51,102 nt of DNA, from contig JAJTFQ010000019.1 in the NCBI GenBank assembly GCA_021299955.1, positions 1-51,102 of the forward strand. Direction: 5' to 3'. The DNA is from Chitinophagaceae bacterium (GTDB lineage Bacteria; Bacteroidota; Bacteroidia; Chitinophagales; Chitinophagaceae). The translations under genes were made by a program, and so were the position numbers. The notes beneath the pieces were generated by a model. That model was not told the DNA's origin and ran no database searches. It worked only from the letters and a program-made list of their open reading frames with translations. This document shows positions 1 to 7,787 of this stretch, piece after piece; positions within the stretch are counted from its first letter, which is position 1, and every line of letters starts with the position of its first letter.

Positions 1-1
1 C

Positions 2-457
2 CAGAGTGAAGTGGATATAGCCGCCCTGGCAGACCTTACCATCGTCGTGCTTGTCCCTGAATCTGGTGATGAAGTGCAAACCATGAAAGCCGGACTCATG
101 GAGATCGCTGATATCTTTGTGGTCAATAAGAGCGACCGGCCCGATGCAGACCGATTCCTGCGGACCCTGCGTCAACTCGTCCCTCCCGCGGGCGATGCCT
201 CTCATGTCGCAGCTCAGGTCCTGGCCACGGTTGCGGATAAGGGCATCGGCGTGGCGGATCTGAGGAATGCCGTTGAAGCGACCCTTGAAAACGACCCCCG
301 GCCAGCCGACCGCCTCAGGATATGGACGGAACGGGCATTCCACCTCATCCGGAAAAAAAGGATGAAAGACCTGCAAAAGCAGGACCTTCGCACGGCGATA
401 TCGGATGCGCTCAACAAAGGCGCTTTCAACTTGTATACATTCATCGAAAAATACTGA
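2..457 (+). CDS. meaB: Methylmalonyl-CoA mutase-associated GTPase MeaB (3' part)
   Basis: C-terminal part of a MeaB/ArgK-type P-loop GTPase that protects or reloads B12-dependent methylmalonyl-CoA mutase. The reading frame is open from the left edge (in-frame Q-S-E ahead of VDIAALAD), so the gene begins outside the window and the GTG at 11 is not its start. The sequence shows the end of the switch region, the G4 motif NKSD (VVNKSDRPD) giving guanine specificity, and the family's C-terminal helical dimerisation tail. The Walker A region is missing because of the window edge. It is followed after 3 bp by the CDGSH gene. The assignment rests on family sequence pattern and is fairly secure. Confidence 0.85.
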   Translation, partial: QSEVDIAALADLTIVVLVPESGDEVQTMKAGLMEIADIFVVNKSDRPDADRFLRTLRQLVPPAGDASHVAAQVLATVADKGIGVADLRNAVEATLENDPRPADRLRIWTERAFHLIRKKRMKDLQKQDLRTAISDALNKGAFNLYTFIEKY

Positions 458-460
458 AAC

Positions 461-736
461 ATGGATACCATTCCCAATGAAGGATTTCCCAGGGCAGCGA
501 AGGCAGAACCCTGTTGCGTACAGACCGAGCCCGGAAAGACGATCGCCTGGTGCACCTGCGGCCTGAGTGAAAAACAACCCTTCTGCGACGGACGACACAA
601 GCAGATCGAAGGCATGCCCTACAAAAGCCTGAAAGTGACCTTCGAACAACAGGAGGAAGTATGGCTCTGCCAGTGCAAGCAAACCAAGAACCCGCCGTAT
701 TGCGACGGCAGCCACCGAAATCTGAAGGCCGACTGA
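461..736 (+). CDS. Double CDGSH iron-sulfur domain protein
   Basis: Small cytosolic protein of 91 residues with two CDGSH-type 2Fe-2S motifs: CTCGLSEKQPFCDGRH at about residues 31-46 and CQCKQTKNPPYCDGSH at about residues 70-85. Each has the three-Cys one-His ligand set of mitoNEET-like proteins. Tandem CDGSH proteins of this size are common in bacteria and are thought to act in electron or Fe-S transfer, but the partner is not known. A Cys-Cys pair (EPCC) lies before the first motif. The start is 3 bp after the meaB stop, so co-transcription is likely; nadB follows 39 bp later. Confidence 0.88.
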   Translation: MDTIPNEGFPRAAKAEPCCVQTEPGKTIAWCTCGLSEKQPFCDGRHKQIEGMPYKSLKVTFEQQEEVWLCQCKQTKNPPYCDGSHRNLKAD

Positions 737-775
737 TCTGCCCAACGATCCTTCACCCTGCCGACACCCGCCCGC

Positions 776-2374
776 ATGCAAACCGATTTCCTCGTCATTG
801 GTTCCGGCATCGCCGGACTCACCTTCGCCCTTAAGGTAGCAGAAGCGCGTCCCGATAAGCGGGTGATGGTGATCACCAAGACCATCTCCGACGAGACGAA
901 TACCAAGTATGCGCAGGGGGGGATCGCCGCCGTGTGGGATGAGGATTCGGATGACTTCAACAAGCACATCGAAGACACCCTGATCGCAGGTGACGGACTC
1001 TGCCAGCGCGAAACGGTGGAGGCGGTGGTCACGGAAGGCCCGCAAAGGGTCCGGGAGATCATCGAATGGGGTGCCAGATTCGACAAGGATGCCGACGGCG
1101 ACTACGCCCTTGGAAAGGAGGGTGGCCACAGCGAATCCAGGATCCTGCACTACAAGGACGTTACCGGAAAGGAGATGGAACGCGCCCTGCTCGAGGCGGT
1201 GCGGCTGCGACCCAACATCGAGGTCATGAGCCACTGGTTCGTGGTCGACCTGATCACCCAGCATCATCTGGGCTACCTGGTGATGAAGTCAACCCCCGAC
1301 ATCGAGTGCTACGGCGTGTATGCGCTCAACCTCCAGACGAACCGGATCGATAAGATCCTGGCAGGTATGACCCTCCTGGCGACCGGTGGCAACGGACAGA
1401 TCTATCGGACGACCACGAACCCTGCCATCGCCACCGGTGATGGTGTGGCCATGGTCTACCGGGCCAAGGGACGCATAGAGAACATGGAATTCATCCAGTT
1501 CCATCCCACCGCACTGCACGAACCCCAGGTGAAGGGGCACTCCTTCCTGATCACGGAGGCCGTGCGCGGAGACGGCGGCATTCTCCGTAACCATTCGGGT
1601 GAAGCCTTCATGGAGCGATACGATGAGCGCAGGGACCTCGCACCACGCGATATTGTCGCCCGTGCGATCGACAGCGAGATGAAGATCCACGGAACGGAAC
1701 ATGTCTGGCTCGACTGCCGCCACATGGATGCCGGCAATTTCAGCCGACATTTCCCTAACATCCTGGAGAAATGCCGGAGCATAGGCATCGACCCGTCAAA
1801 AGACATGATACCTGTCGCCCCGGCGGCCCATTACAGCTGCGGCGGGATCAAGACCGACCTTTACGGTCGTACCAGCATCCGGCAACTCTACGCTGCCGGC
1901 GAATGTGCGTCGACAGGGCTTCACGGTGCCAACCGCCTCGCCAGCAATTCCCTTCTCGAGGCGATGGTCTTCGCCCATCGTATCAGCATCGATGCGGCTG
2001 TTGCGATCGACCGGGTATGCATCCGCAAGGATATACCCGACTGGGATGAGGCCGGCACGACCGAGCCCCGCGAGAAGATCCTCATCACCCAGAGCCTGAA
2101 GGAACTGCAGTGGCTGATGTCTGACTACGTGGGCATCCTTCGGTCTGATATGCGTCTGCAGCGGGCCAGTCGCCGGCTTGACCTGTTGCATGAGGAAACA
2201 GAGGCCCTCTACCAGAAGACGATCCTCTCCCCACAGCTCTGCGAACTCAGGAATATGATCACGGTATCCTACCTGGTGGTGAAAGGCGCACAGTTCAGAA
2301 AGGAGAGCCGCGGACTTCACTACAATACCGACCATCCTTACAAGCAGCGGCTGGTCCAGAACATCGTACTCTGA
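776..2374 (+). CDS. nadB: L-aspartate oxidase
   Basis: Flavoprotein of 532 residues that oxidises L-aspartate to iminoaspartate, the first step of de novo NAD synthesis. Visible features are the N-terminal FAD-binding Rossmann motif GSGIAGL (residues 8-14), the KYAQGGIAAVW block, the substrate-site FIQFHPTALHEP region, the second FAD segment GANRLASNSLLEA, and the C-terminal helical domain with a REXRGLHYNTDHP ending typical of NadB rather than of fumarate reductase. Length matches the family. It sits in a same-strand run with meaB and the CDGSH gene; nadA and nadC are not in the window. Iminoaspartate is reactive, so the RidA encoded at 5.3 kb is a plausible functional companion. Confidence 0.95.
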   Translation: MQTDFLVIGSGIAGLTFALKVAEARPDKRVMVITKTISDETNTKYAQGGIAAVWDEDSDDFNKHIEDTLIAGDGLCQRETVEAVVTEGPQRVREIIEWGARFDKDADGDYALGKEGGHSESRILHYKDVTGKEMERALLEAVRLRPNIEVMSHWFVVDLITQHHLGYLVMKSTPDIECYGVYALNLQTNRIDKILAGMTLLATGGNGQIYRTTTNPAIATGDGVAMVYRAKGRIENMEFIQFHPTALHEPQVKGHSFLITEAVRGDGGILRNHSGEAFMERYDERRDLAPRDIVARAIDSEMKIHGTEHVWLDCRHMDAGNFSRHFPNILEKCRSIGIDPSKDMIPVAPAAHYSCGGIKTDLYGRTSIRQLYAAGECASTGLHGANRLASNSLLEAMVFAHRISIDAAVAIDRVCIRKDIPDWDEAGTTEPREKILITQSLKELQWLMSDYVGILRSDMRLQRASRRLDLLHEETEALYQKTILSPQLCELRNMITVSYLVVKGAQFRKESRGLHYNTDHPYKQRLVQNIVL

Positions 2375-2411
2375 ACCCCCGCCCACCGCGCATCCAGTCA
2401 ACGCAACCGAC

Positions 2412-3332
2412 ATGTATCAGCTCGTCAACGCCCTGCTCTATCTGCTGTCCCTGCTTCCGTGGTTCATCATCTATGCCCTGTCGGACTTCATGTATTTCCT
2501 GGCGTTCCACGTCTTCGGTTATCGGAAGCGTGTCGTCTTCGAGAATCTGCAGCGCGCTTTTCCGGAACTGACGGATGTAGAAAGAAACGGGCTCGCGAAA
2601 AGGTTCTATAAGAATTTCACCGATACCCTGCTGGAATCGATCAAGATCATCAGCATGAGCGACCGGGCCTTCGATCGTCATTTCAAGGTGAATGAAGATA
2701 CCATGTCCCTCATCTCGGGTGTCGTGAGATCAGGGCGGACCTGCCAGATCCACGCCATGCACAATTTCAATTGGGAGTTCGTGAACCTCGGGGTGGCCCG
2801 GGCGCTCGACGTGCCCTTCCTCGGCGTGTACATGCCCCTGAAAAACCGGGCCCTGGAACGCATCTTCAGAAGGTTCCGGAGCCGATACGGCACGGTGCTC
2901 GTGCCGGCCACCGCCTTTAAACGGAATTTCGATCAGGTGGAGCGGGAATATGCACAAACGGCCTATGCGCTGGCCCTTGTGGCAGACCAGAGTCCGGGAA
3001 AACCTGCCGAAGCCTGGTGGCTCAATTTCTTCAACACCCCCACCGCCTTCATCCCGGGCCCGGAGCGCGCTGCCCGGGAACGGAAGCTTGGCGTCGTATT
3101 CGCCCATTTCTACAAGATCCGCAGGGGTTGCTACACTTTCGATGCCGTACTGGCCACAGAAGACGCTTCTACGACGGCGCCCGGCGAACTCACCCTGGCC
3201 TATGCCCGCTATGTGGAGGAATGCATCCGGAAAAGTCCGGATAATTATCTCTGGAGCCATCGGCGCTGGAAGCACGCCTACCGGCCCGAATATGCCGAAC
3301 GGGTACTGGAACCCCTCAACGGCATCAGTTGA
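2412..3332 (+). CDS. Lysophospholipid / lipid A biosynthesis acyltransferase family protein
   Basis: Protein of 306 residues of the LpxL/HtrB acyltransferase family, which transfers an acyl chain from acyl-ACP to lipid A or a related lipid at the inner membrane. It has an N-terminal hydrophobic segment (residues 1-25), then the HX4E catalytic motif in HNFNWE (around residue 118), and the later conserved DQSPGK block (around residue 192). Length is as usual for the family. It lies 37 bp after nadB, so it may be the last gene of that run. Its 3' end overlaps the convergent rhodanese gene by 8 bp. The exact acceptor cannot be told from sequence. Confidence 0.85.
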   Translation: MYQLVNALLYLLSLLPWFIIYALSDFMYFLAFHVFGYRKRVVFENLQRAFPELTDVERNGLAKRFYKNFTDTLLESIKIISMSDRAFDRHFKVNEDTMSLISGVVRSGRTCQIHAMHNFNWEFVNLGVARALDVPFLGVYMPLKNRALERIFRRFRSRYGTVLVPATAFKRNFDQVEREYAQTAYALALVADQSPGKPAEAWWLNFFNTPTAFIPGPERAARERKLGVVFAHFYKIRRGCYTFDAVLATEDASTTAPGELTLAYARYVEECIRKSPDNYLWSHRRWKHAYRPEYAERVLEPLNGIS

Positions 3333-3984
3333 GCTTGTCGGTCTCCTTTTCGATGGGTATACCCTTCTGGCTGCGGATCGCCTCCCAGCCACCATCCACC
3401 GTACGAAGAATGGAATAGCCCTGGTGAAGGATGACGGAGGCCGCCATGATACTCTTTTCGTCGGAAGGACCGCATACATACACATGTTGCTCCTCTTCGA
3501 TCAGCGAAAGTGTCCAGGCGTCCGAGATGCTGTGCATGGGAATGTTCATCGCATCCCGCACGTGACCCTCCGCAAATTCCGCTTCGGTGCGTACATCCAC
3601 CACCAGCAGCAGTTCATCGTAGGGCAGGTCCATCGCCAGTTCATCTGCCTCCACCCTGATCACCAGATGGAACTCCAGATGGTCCGCCACCCAGGCAGCC
3701 ATCCCGCCCCCGAGCCATCCCTGCGGCACCGGCCTTCCGCAACGCTCGATGCGCTCTGCCAACGGAGCCGCCATTCTATCCGGACATACCAGGAGGATCC
3801 CGCGTCCCGCCGGGATCAGTGTGGTCAGCCATTGGTCGAAATGCTCGTTGAAGGGAATGAATAGTGCGCCGGGAACATGCCCGTCTGCAAATTCATCCGC
3901 ATGGCGACTGTCAAGTACGATAATACTGTCGTCGGAATCTAATAATTGCTTGAATTCCAATGGATTGAGTGCGCGCATCTGCAA
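3325..3984 (-). CDS. Tandem rhodanese-domain protein
   Basis: Protein of 219 residues with two rhodanese-like domains: residues 1-105 with the signature IVLDSRHADEFADGHVPGA, and residues 115-210 with VVDVRTEAEFAEGHVRDA. Each has a Cys at the place of the active-site loop (LLVCPDRMA and VYVCGPSDEK), so both may carry persulfide, although neither loop is the canonical six-residue CRxGxR type. No signal peptide is seen, so it is probably cytosolic. An ArsR-type regulator lies directly upstream on the same strand, a common arrangement for sulfur-handling genes. The specific sulfur acceptor is unknown. Confidence 0.82.
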   Translation of the reverse strand: MQMRALNPLEFKQLLDSDDSIIVLDSRHADEFADGHVPGALFIPFNEHFDQWLTTLIPAGRGILLVCPDRMAAPLAERIERCGRPVPQGWLGGGMAAWVADHLEFHLVIRVEADELAMDLPYDELLLVVDVRTEAEFAEGHVRDAMNIPMHSISDAWTLSLIEEEQHVYVCGPSDEKSIMAASVILHQGYSILRTVDGGWEAIRSQKGIPIEKETDKLN

Positions 3985-4056
3985 GAATTTACCCGGGATG
4001 AATGCATCCGGGATCGCGAAACTACGTCAAAAATGCGGGCAGCCGAGACGCGGAAA

Positions 4057-4413
4057 TCAGTTCAGCAGCGTGTCGACGAATTCGTTGATGCGAAGCACCC
4101 TTTCCTCATTGATGCGGTAGTAGATGAATTTTCCGTCTCGCTCGGCCTTTACGATCCCCGCCCGACGCAGGATGGCCAGATGCTGGGAGGCCACCGACTG
4201 CTCCAGCCGAAGCTGGACATATAGTTCAGTCACCGTCATCCGACGATTTTCCTCCAGCAGCCTGATCATCTGCTGCCGAAGTTTATGGTTCAGGGCACGC
4301 AACACCAGTGCGGCCTTCTTGATGCTCAAATAGTTTATCTTGAACGGTCCTTCCATGGTTGCTTCCTGCTCTCTTGGAGATGGAGGTTTCTTGATGTTAT
4401 CGGTATTGTTCAT
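4057..4413 (-). CDS. ArsR/SmtB-type winged-helix regulator
   Basis: DNA-binding regulator with the ArsR fold: LRALNHKLRQQMIRLLEE, then the recognition region LEQSVASQHLAILRRAGIV and the wing RDGKFIYYRINEE. The frame stays open up to 4503, but the MNNTDN start at 4413 gives a normal-sized 118-residue protein. A second Met (MEGPF) at 4356 is also possible and has a weak AGGAAG sequence upstream. The core holds no Cys and no obvious metal site, so it is neither a classical metal sensor nor a Cys-based persulfide sensor. It lies 72 bp upstream of the tandem rhodanese gene on the same strand and may control it. The ligand is unknown. Confidence 0.82.
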   Translation of the reverse strand: MNNTDNIKKPPSPREQEATMEGPFKINYLSIKKAALVLRALNHKLRQQMIRLLEENRRMTVTELYVQLRLEQSVASQHLAILRRAGIVKAERDGKFIYYRINEERVLRINEFVDTLLN

Positions 4414-4530
4414 ATGGCATATTGGGTACGTGGCCTTGTTAAATCGATTTCGCTGACTAAGGTAGAGCAGAAATGTGCTCGGAAGGGTCACATGATAAAA
4501 CATTTTAATGTACTCCCCGCCCTTTTGGGG

Positions 4531-5202
4531 TCACTGCAGCTTCGCGGTGCTGTGGAAGGCCTTTCCATAGAAAGGTTCTGCGTAGGCTGTTTCGGCGAAG
4601 TCTCGTCTACCGAAGGCTGCAAGGCCAAGCGTAATGAGTTCCCGGCTGCCGGAGGTCATGTCTGCGAACCGGGCATTGGGATGATCGCAGATCTCCCGGA
4701 ATTTTCCCGCACCGTTGCCAAAGAAGACAGCCTCCCGGTCGCGCAGCCAGCCAATGAAACTGTCTGGCGTAAGGATCATCGGCGAACCTGGCATGAGCTG
4801 TTGCCCATCCACATCAAAAACGGCCGTAAACACTTCCATTCGCCGGGCATCGATCATCGGACAACGGAGCATCTCGCCCGACAAACCCACAGCACCGGAG
4901 GCCATCCATGCGAGGGTGTTGCAGCTGATCAGCGGAATGGACAGGGCGTAGCAGAGGCCTTTGGCTGCGGCCATGCCAACACGCAGTCCCGTGTAGGACC
5001 CCGGCCCTTCCACGACCTGAATAGCGTCGAGTCGTGACATGCCCCATCCGGCTTCAGCCATCAGTTCCCGGATACCGACATGTAGAAAAGCAGCATGGTC
5101 GCGCTGGTTGGGGTTGGTGCGTTCCGCCATCAGCTCTGACCCGTCCGACAGACAGATGATCGCCGTTTCCAGCGCCGTATGAATATGCAGGATCTTTGCC
5201 AT
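4531..5202 (-). CDS. tsaB: tRNA t6A biosynthesis protein TsaB
   Basis: Protein of 223 residues of the ASKHA fold, partner of TsaD and TsaE in making N6-threonylcarbamoyladenosine at position 37 of ANN-decoding tRNAs. It shows the N-terminal ILHIHTALE strand, the diagnostic block VVEGPGSYTGLRVGMAAAKGL (residues 64-84) and the ISCNTLAWM segment. Length fits TsaB rather than the longer TsaD. It is divergent from ridA, with 116 bp between the start codons. No tsaD or tsaE is in the window. Confidence 0.92.
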   Translation of the reverse strand: MAKILHIHTALETAIICLSDGSELMAERTNPNQRDHAAFLHVGIRELMAEAGWGMSRLDAIQVVEGPGSYTGLRVGMAAAKGLCYALSIPLISCNTLAWMASGAVGLSGEMLRCPMIDARRMEVFTAVFDVDGQQLMPGSPMILTPDSFIGWLRDREAVFFGNGAGKFREICDHPNARFADMTSGSRELITLGLAAFGRRDFAETAYAEPFYGKAFHSTAKLQ

Positions 5203-5289
5203 CTCTTACCTTTCTCAGGGTGGCCGCCGGGCGGAACGCAGATCCCCGTTTTTTTGAATGACATGTGGGAGACCAGCGACGCCAACAGC

Positions 5290-5297
5290 TACCTTTG
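5290..5297 (+). promoter_or_regulatory. Candidate -7 promoter element of ridA
   Basis: TACCTTTG matches the Bacteroidota -7 consensus TAnnTTTG and lies 21 bp before the ridA start codon. No clear -33 TTTG is seen at the usual 19-23 bp spacing, so the call rests on this element alone. Confidence 0.4.
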
Positions 5298-5318
5298 CGA
5301 CACAAAATTACGCAAGCC

Positions 5319-5699
5319 ATGCCCAAAATCATCATCAATACCCCGGATGCTCCCGCACCCATAGGACCATACAACCAGGCCGTCAAAGTCAACGGCATGT
5401 TGTTCGTTTCCGGACAGATCGCCATCGACCCCGCCAGCGGCACCATGCGGACCGAAACCCTGGCGGATGAGACCAGGCAGGTCCTGCGCAACCTGGAAGC
5501 CGTCCTGAAGGCTGCCGGGATGGACTTTTCACATGTCGTCAAGACCACCATCTTCCTGAGTGATATGTCGCTCTTCGGCGAGGTGAATGAAATCTACGCC
5601 ACCTGCTTCAGCGGCGACTTCCCTGCCCGGGAGACCGTTGCCGTAAAGGGACTGCCCCGCAACGTCAACGTAGAGATCAGCGTCGTGGCAGCCGAATGA
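5319..5699 (+). CDS. ridA: RidA family enamine/imine deaminase
   Basis: Protein of 126 residues of the YjgF/YER057c/UK114 family, which hydrolyses reactive 2-aminoacrylate and related imines to the keto acid plus ammonia. It has the family pattern: APAPIGPYNQAVKVNG near the N terminus, FVSGQIAIDP, and the active-site Arg in FPARETVAV, followed by LPRNVNVEISVVA. The start chosen is MPKIII at 5319, just after the -7-like element; a longer frame from 5265 would add a tail foreign to the family. Its stop overlaps the next gene by 4 bp (ATGA), suggesting translational coupling. Confidence 0.92.
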   Translation: MPKIIINTPDAPAPIGPYNQAVKVNGMLFVSGQIAIDPASGTMRTETLADETRQVLRNLEAVLKAAGMDFSHVVKTTIFLSDMSLFGEVNEIYATCFSGDFPARETVAVKGLPRNVNVEISVVAAE

Positions 5700-6319
5700 C
5701 CGGCGTCACGCACCGGGTTTGTTTTATTGCATACATTCGTCGCAATCCCCCGCAGCTGAAAAGAGTCCTGACCATATGCCTGCTTTCCCTGCACCTGTTC
5801 ACCCTGACGGGATACCATCTGGTGTTCGAAGGACTTGAGTCAGGCAGCCGGCGCCGGGTGAACGACCGCCTCGACGGACAGGATGTCCGTCCGGAAGATC
5901 TGCTTGAACTTCGGGTCGCGGTGTCACTGCCCTATCCTTCGTCGTCGACCGCATTCGAGCGGATCGATGGTGATATTGATATTGATGGTGTGCATTATAG
6001 CTATGTGAGTCGACGGATGGTCAACGACACACTCATTCTGCAGGTCATTCAAAACCACGACAAGACCCGGATACGTCATGCCCGGGAGACCTTCTTTGCC
6101 CTGGTCAACGATATGCATGACCTGGATGACGGCCGCCGCGGGACGCCGGCAGCCCCTTCGGTGAAGAAGCCCTTTTCCTTTGACGCAACGACCTTTGCTG
6201 CGTGGCCGGATTGGCCGGTAAGGCCCGTCGTCAACAACGACTGGATGGTCACCGATATCATGGGACTTCCCATGGCCACGCGCTCCGCATCGGAGCCACC
6301 TCCGGAAGGCAGCTGCTGA
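5696..6319 (+). CDS. Unknown exported or membrane-anchored protein
   Basis: Protein of 207 residues that I do not recognise. Residues 22-42 (KRVLTICLLSLHLFTLTGYHLVF) form one hydrophobic segment suited to a signal anchor. The rest is hydrophilic and probably periplasmic, with an Asp-rich stretch (DGDIDIDGVHY) and a Pro/Ser-rich tail. Coupling to ridA by the ATGA overlap suggests the two are made together, but this gives no function. Proteins with a similar outline, anchor plus HYSYVSRR-like core, appear as conserved hypotheticals in Bacteroidota, but I cannot name a family. Confidence 0.7.
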   Translation: MTGVTHRVCFIAYIRRNPPQLKRVLTICLLSLHLFTLTGYHLVFEGLESGSRRRVNDRLDGQDVRPEDLLELRVAVSLPYPSSSTAFERIDGDIDIDGVHYSYVSRRMVNDTLILQVIQNHDKTRIRHARETFFALVNDMHDLDDGRRGTPAAPSVKKPFSFDATTFAAWPDWPVRPVVNNDWMVTDIMGLPMATRSASEPPPEGSC

Positions 6320-6362
6320 CCTTAAGCACTGCCCTGGCCAATTCATCCATCAATCAATCATC

Positions 6363-7688
6363 ATGAAGATCATATCGGCGCTCTGCGCCATCATCGTGTT
6401 GTGCTCTGCCTGCGGAAACCGCAATGACATATCATACCGGTCCGTCACGAACGACCCCTTATTGTACAGCAAAACGGTTAAGAACCTCAACGACATCGTA
6501 CTGGAGAACAATTTCGCCCCAATGGTGGCCGCCCGTAACTACGTGTATGCCAATATTGCGGCCTATGAATGTATATCGGCCGGAGATTCGACCTATCCCA
6601 GTCTGTCCGGACAGATCCGCCATCTGCCTGCCATGCCGAAGCCCCAAAGCCAGGACATCGACTATTCACTGGCGGCCCTGCTGGCGCTGGTCAAGGTCGG
6701 CAATGCGGTCACCTTTCCGGAAGGCAGCATGATGTTGCACTACGACCGGTTGGTTCACATGGCCGATAGTGCGGGCATGCCGCGCAGCATGCTGCGGGAT
6801 ACCAGGGTTTTCGCCGATAGCATATCTTCTGCGATCCTGGCCTGGAGCAAGGGCGACAACTACGCCAGAACCCGCGGTGCCTCCCGATTCAATGTGCTCG
6901 ATTCGCCCGGCAGATGGACGCCCACGCCGCCCATGTACGCAACGGCCCTCGAGCCGCACTGGCGGCTCATCCGGCCGATGATGATGGATTCCGCATCGCA
7001 GTTCATGCCGCCGCGGCCTCCGGAATTCAACATCGGCGACCAGCAGAGTGTCTATTACCGGGCAGTGATGGAAGTGAAGCACACGGGTGACAGTTTGAGC
7101 GACGAGCAAAAGCATATCGCGGATTTCTGGGACGACAATCCCTTCAAGATGAATGTCACCGGACATGTCATGTATGCCACCAAAAAGTTTTCACCGGCCG
7201 GTCACTGGATGAATATCGTGGGGATCGCCGCCAAGAAAGCGGGCGCCGATTTCAACCGGACGGTAGCCGCATACGCAGCAACCTCCATCGCCCTGTTCGA
7301 TGCCTTCATCAGTTGCTGGGATGAGAAGTTCCGGAGTAACTACATCCGCCCGGAGACGGCGATCAATACGTACATCGACCAGGACTGGCGGCCCTACATC
7401 CAGACGCCCCCCTTCCCTTCATACACGAGCGGTCACTCCACGATCTCCGCCGCAGCGGCAGAACTGATGACCAAGCATTTTGGAGACCGTCTCGCCTTCA
7501 CCGATACCTCCCTGCTCGAATTCGGCATCGCCAACCGCGAGATCCCTTCTTTCCGGGCGGCAGCCCAGGAGGCCAGCGTCTCCCGGCTCTACGGTGGCAT
7601 CCATTACCGGTTCGACCTGGATGCGGGCAATAAGGCCGGAGCCGCCCTGGGCACCTGGATCTCACAGCGGCTGAAGATGCCGAAATGA
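6363..7688 (+). CDS. Vanadium-dependent haloperoxidase / PAP2-like lipoprotein
   Basis: Exported protein of 441 residues with a lipoprotein signal (LCSAC, Cys at about residue 19). The C-terminal half carries the vanadate/phosphate site shared by vanadium haloperoxidases and PAP2 acid phosphatases: KFRSNYIRPE (around residue 320), PSYTSGHS (around residue 352) and SRLYGGIHYRFD (around residue 410), which supply the Lys/Arg, Ser-Gly-His and Arg/His residues. The long helical N-terminal part and total length fit the haloperoxidase-like group better than small PAP2 phosphatases. Whether it halogenates or removes phosphate cannot be decided from sequence. A strong terminator follows. Confidence 0.85.
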   Translation: MKIISALCAIIVLCSACGNRNDISYRSVTNDPLLYSKTVKNLNDIVLENNFAPMVAARNYVYANIAAYECISAGDSTYPSLSGQIRHLPAMPKPQSQDIDYSLAALLALVKVGNAVTFPEGSMMLHYDRLVHMADSAGMPRSMLRDTRVFADSISSAILAWSKGDNYARTRGASRFNVLDSPGRWTPTPPMYATALEPHWRLIRPMMMDSASQFMPPRPPEFNIGDQQSVYYRAVMEVKHTGDSLSDEQKHIADFWDDNPFKMNVTGHVMYATKKFSPAGHWMNIVGIAAKKAGADFNRTVAAYAATSIALFDAFISCWDEKFRSNYIRPETAINTYIDQDWRPYIQTPPFPSYTSGHSTISAAAAELMTKHFGDRLAFTDTSLLEFGIANREIPSFRAAAQEASVSRLYGGIHYRFDLDAGNKAGAALGTWISQRLKMPK

Positions 7689-7715
7689 ACCAAAGCGCCC
7701 CCGGATTGTAACCAA

Positions 7716-7758
7716 CAGAGGCGCCGACCTGGTGTCAGGGCCGGCGCCTCTGTTTTTT
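7716..7758 (+). terminator. Rho-independent terminator after the haloperoxidase-like gene
   Basis: Perfect 11 bp stem, cagaggcgccg pairing with cggcgcctctg, followed directly by six T residues (7753-7758). It lies 28 bp after the stop codon and 30 bp before the ALDH start. Confidence 0.9.
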
Positions 7759-7787
7759 CGTTAACTTCCGTCAAGATCCCTGATATC

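Noticed and set aside
4285-5037. Open frame of 250 codons on the + strand
   Set aside because: Mostly antisense to tsaB and the ArsR gene.
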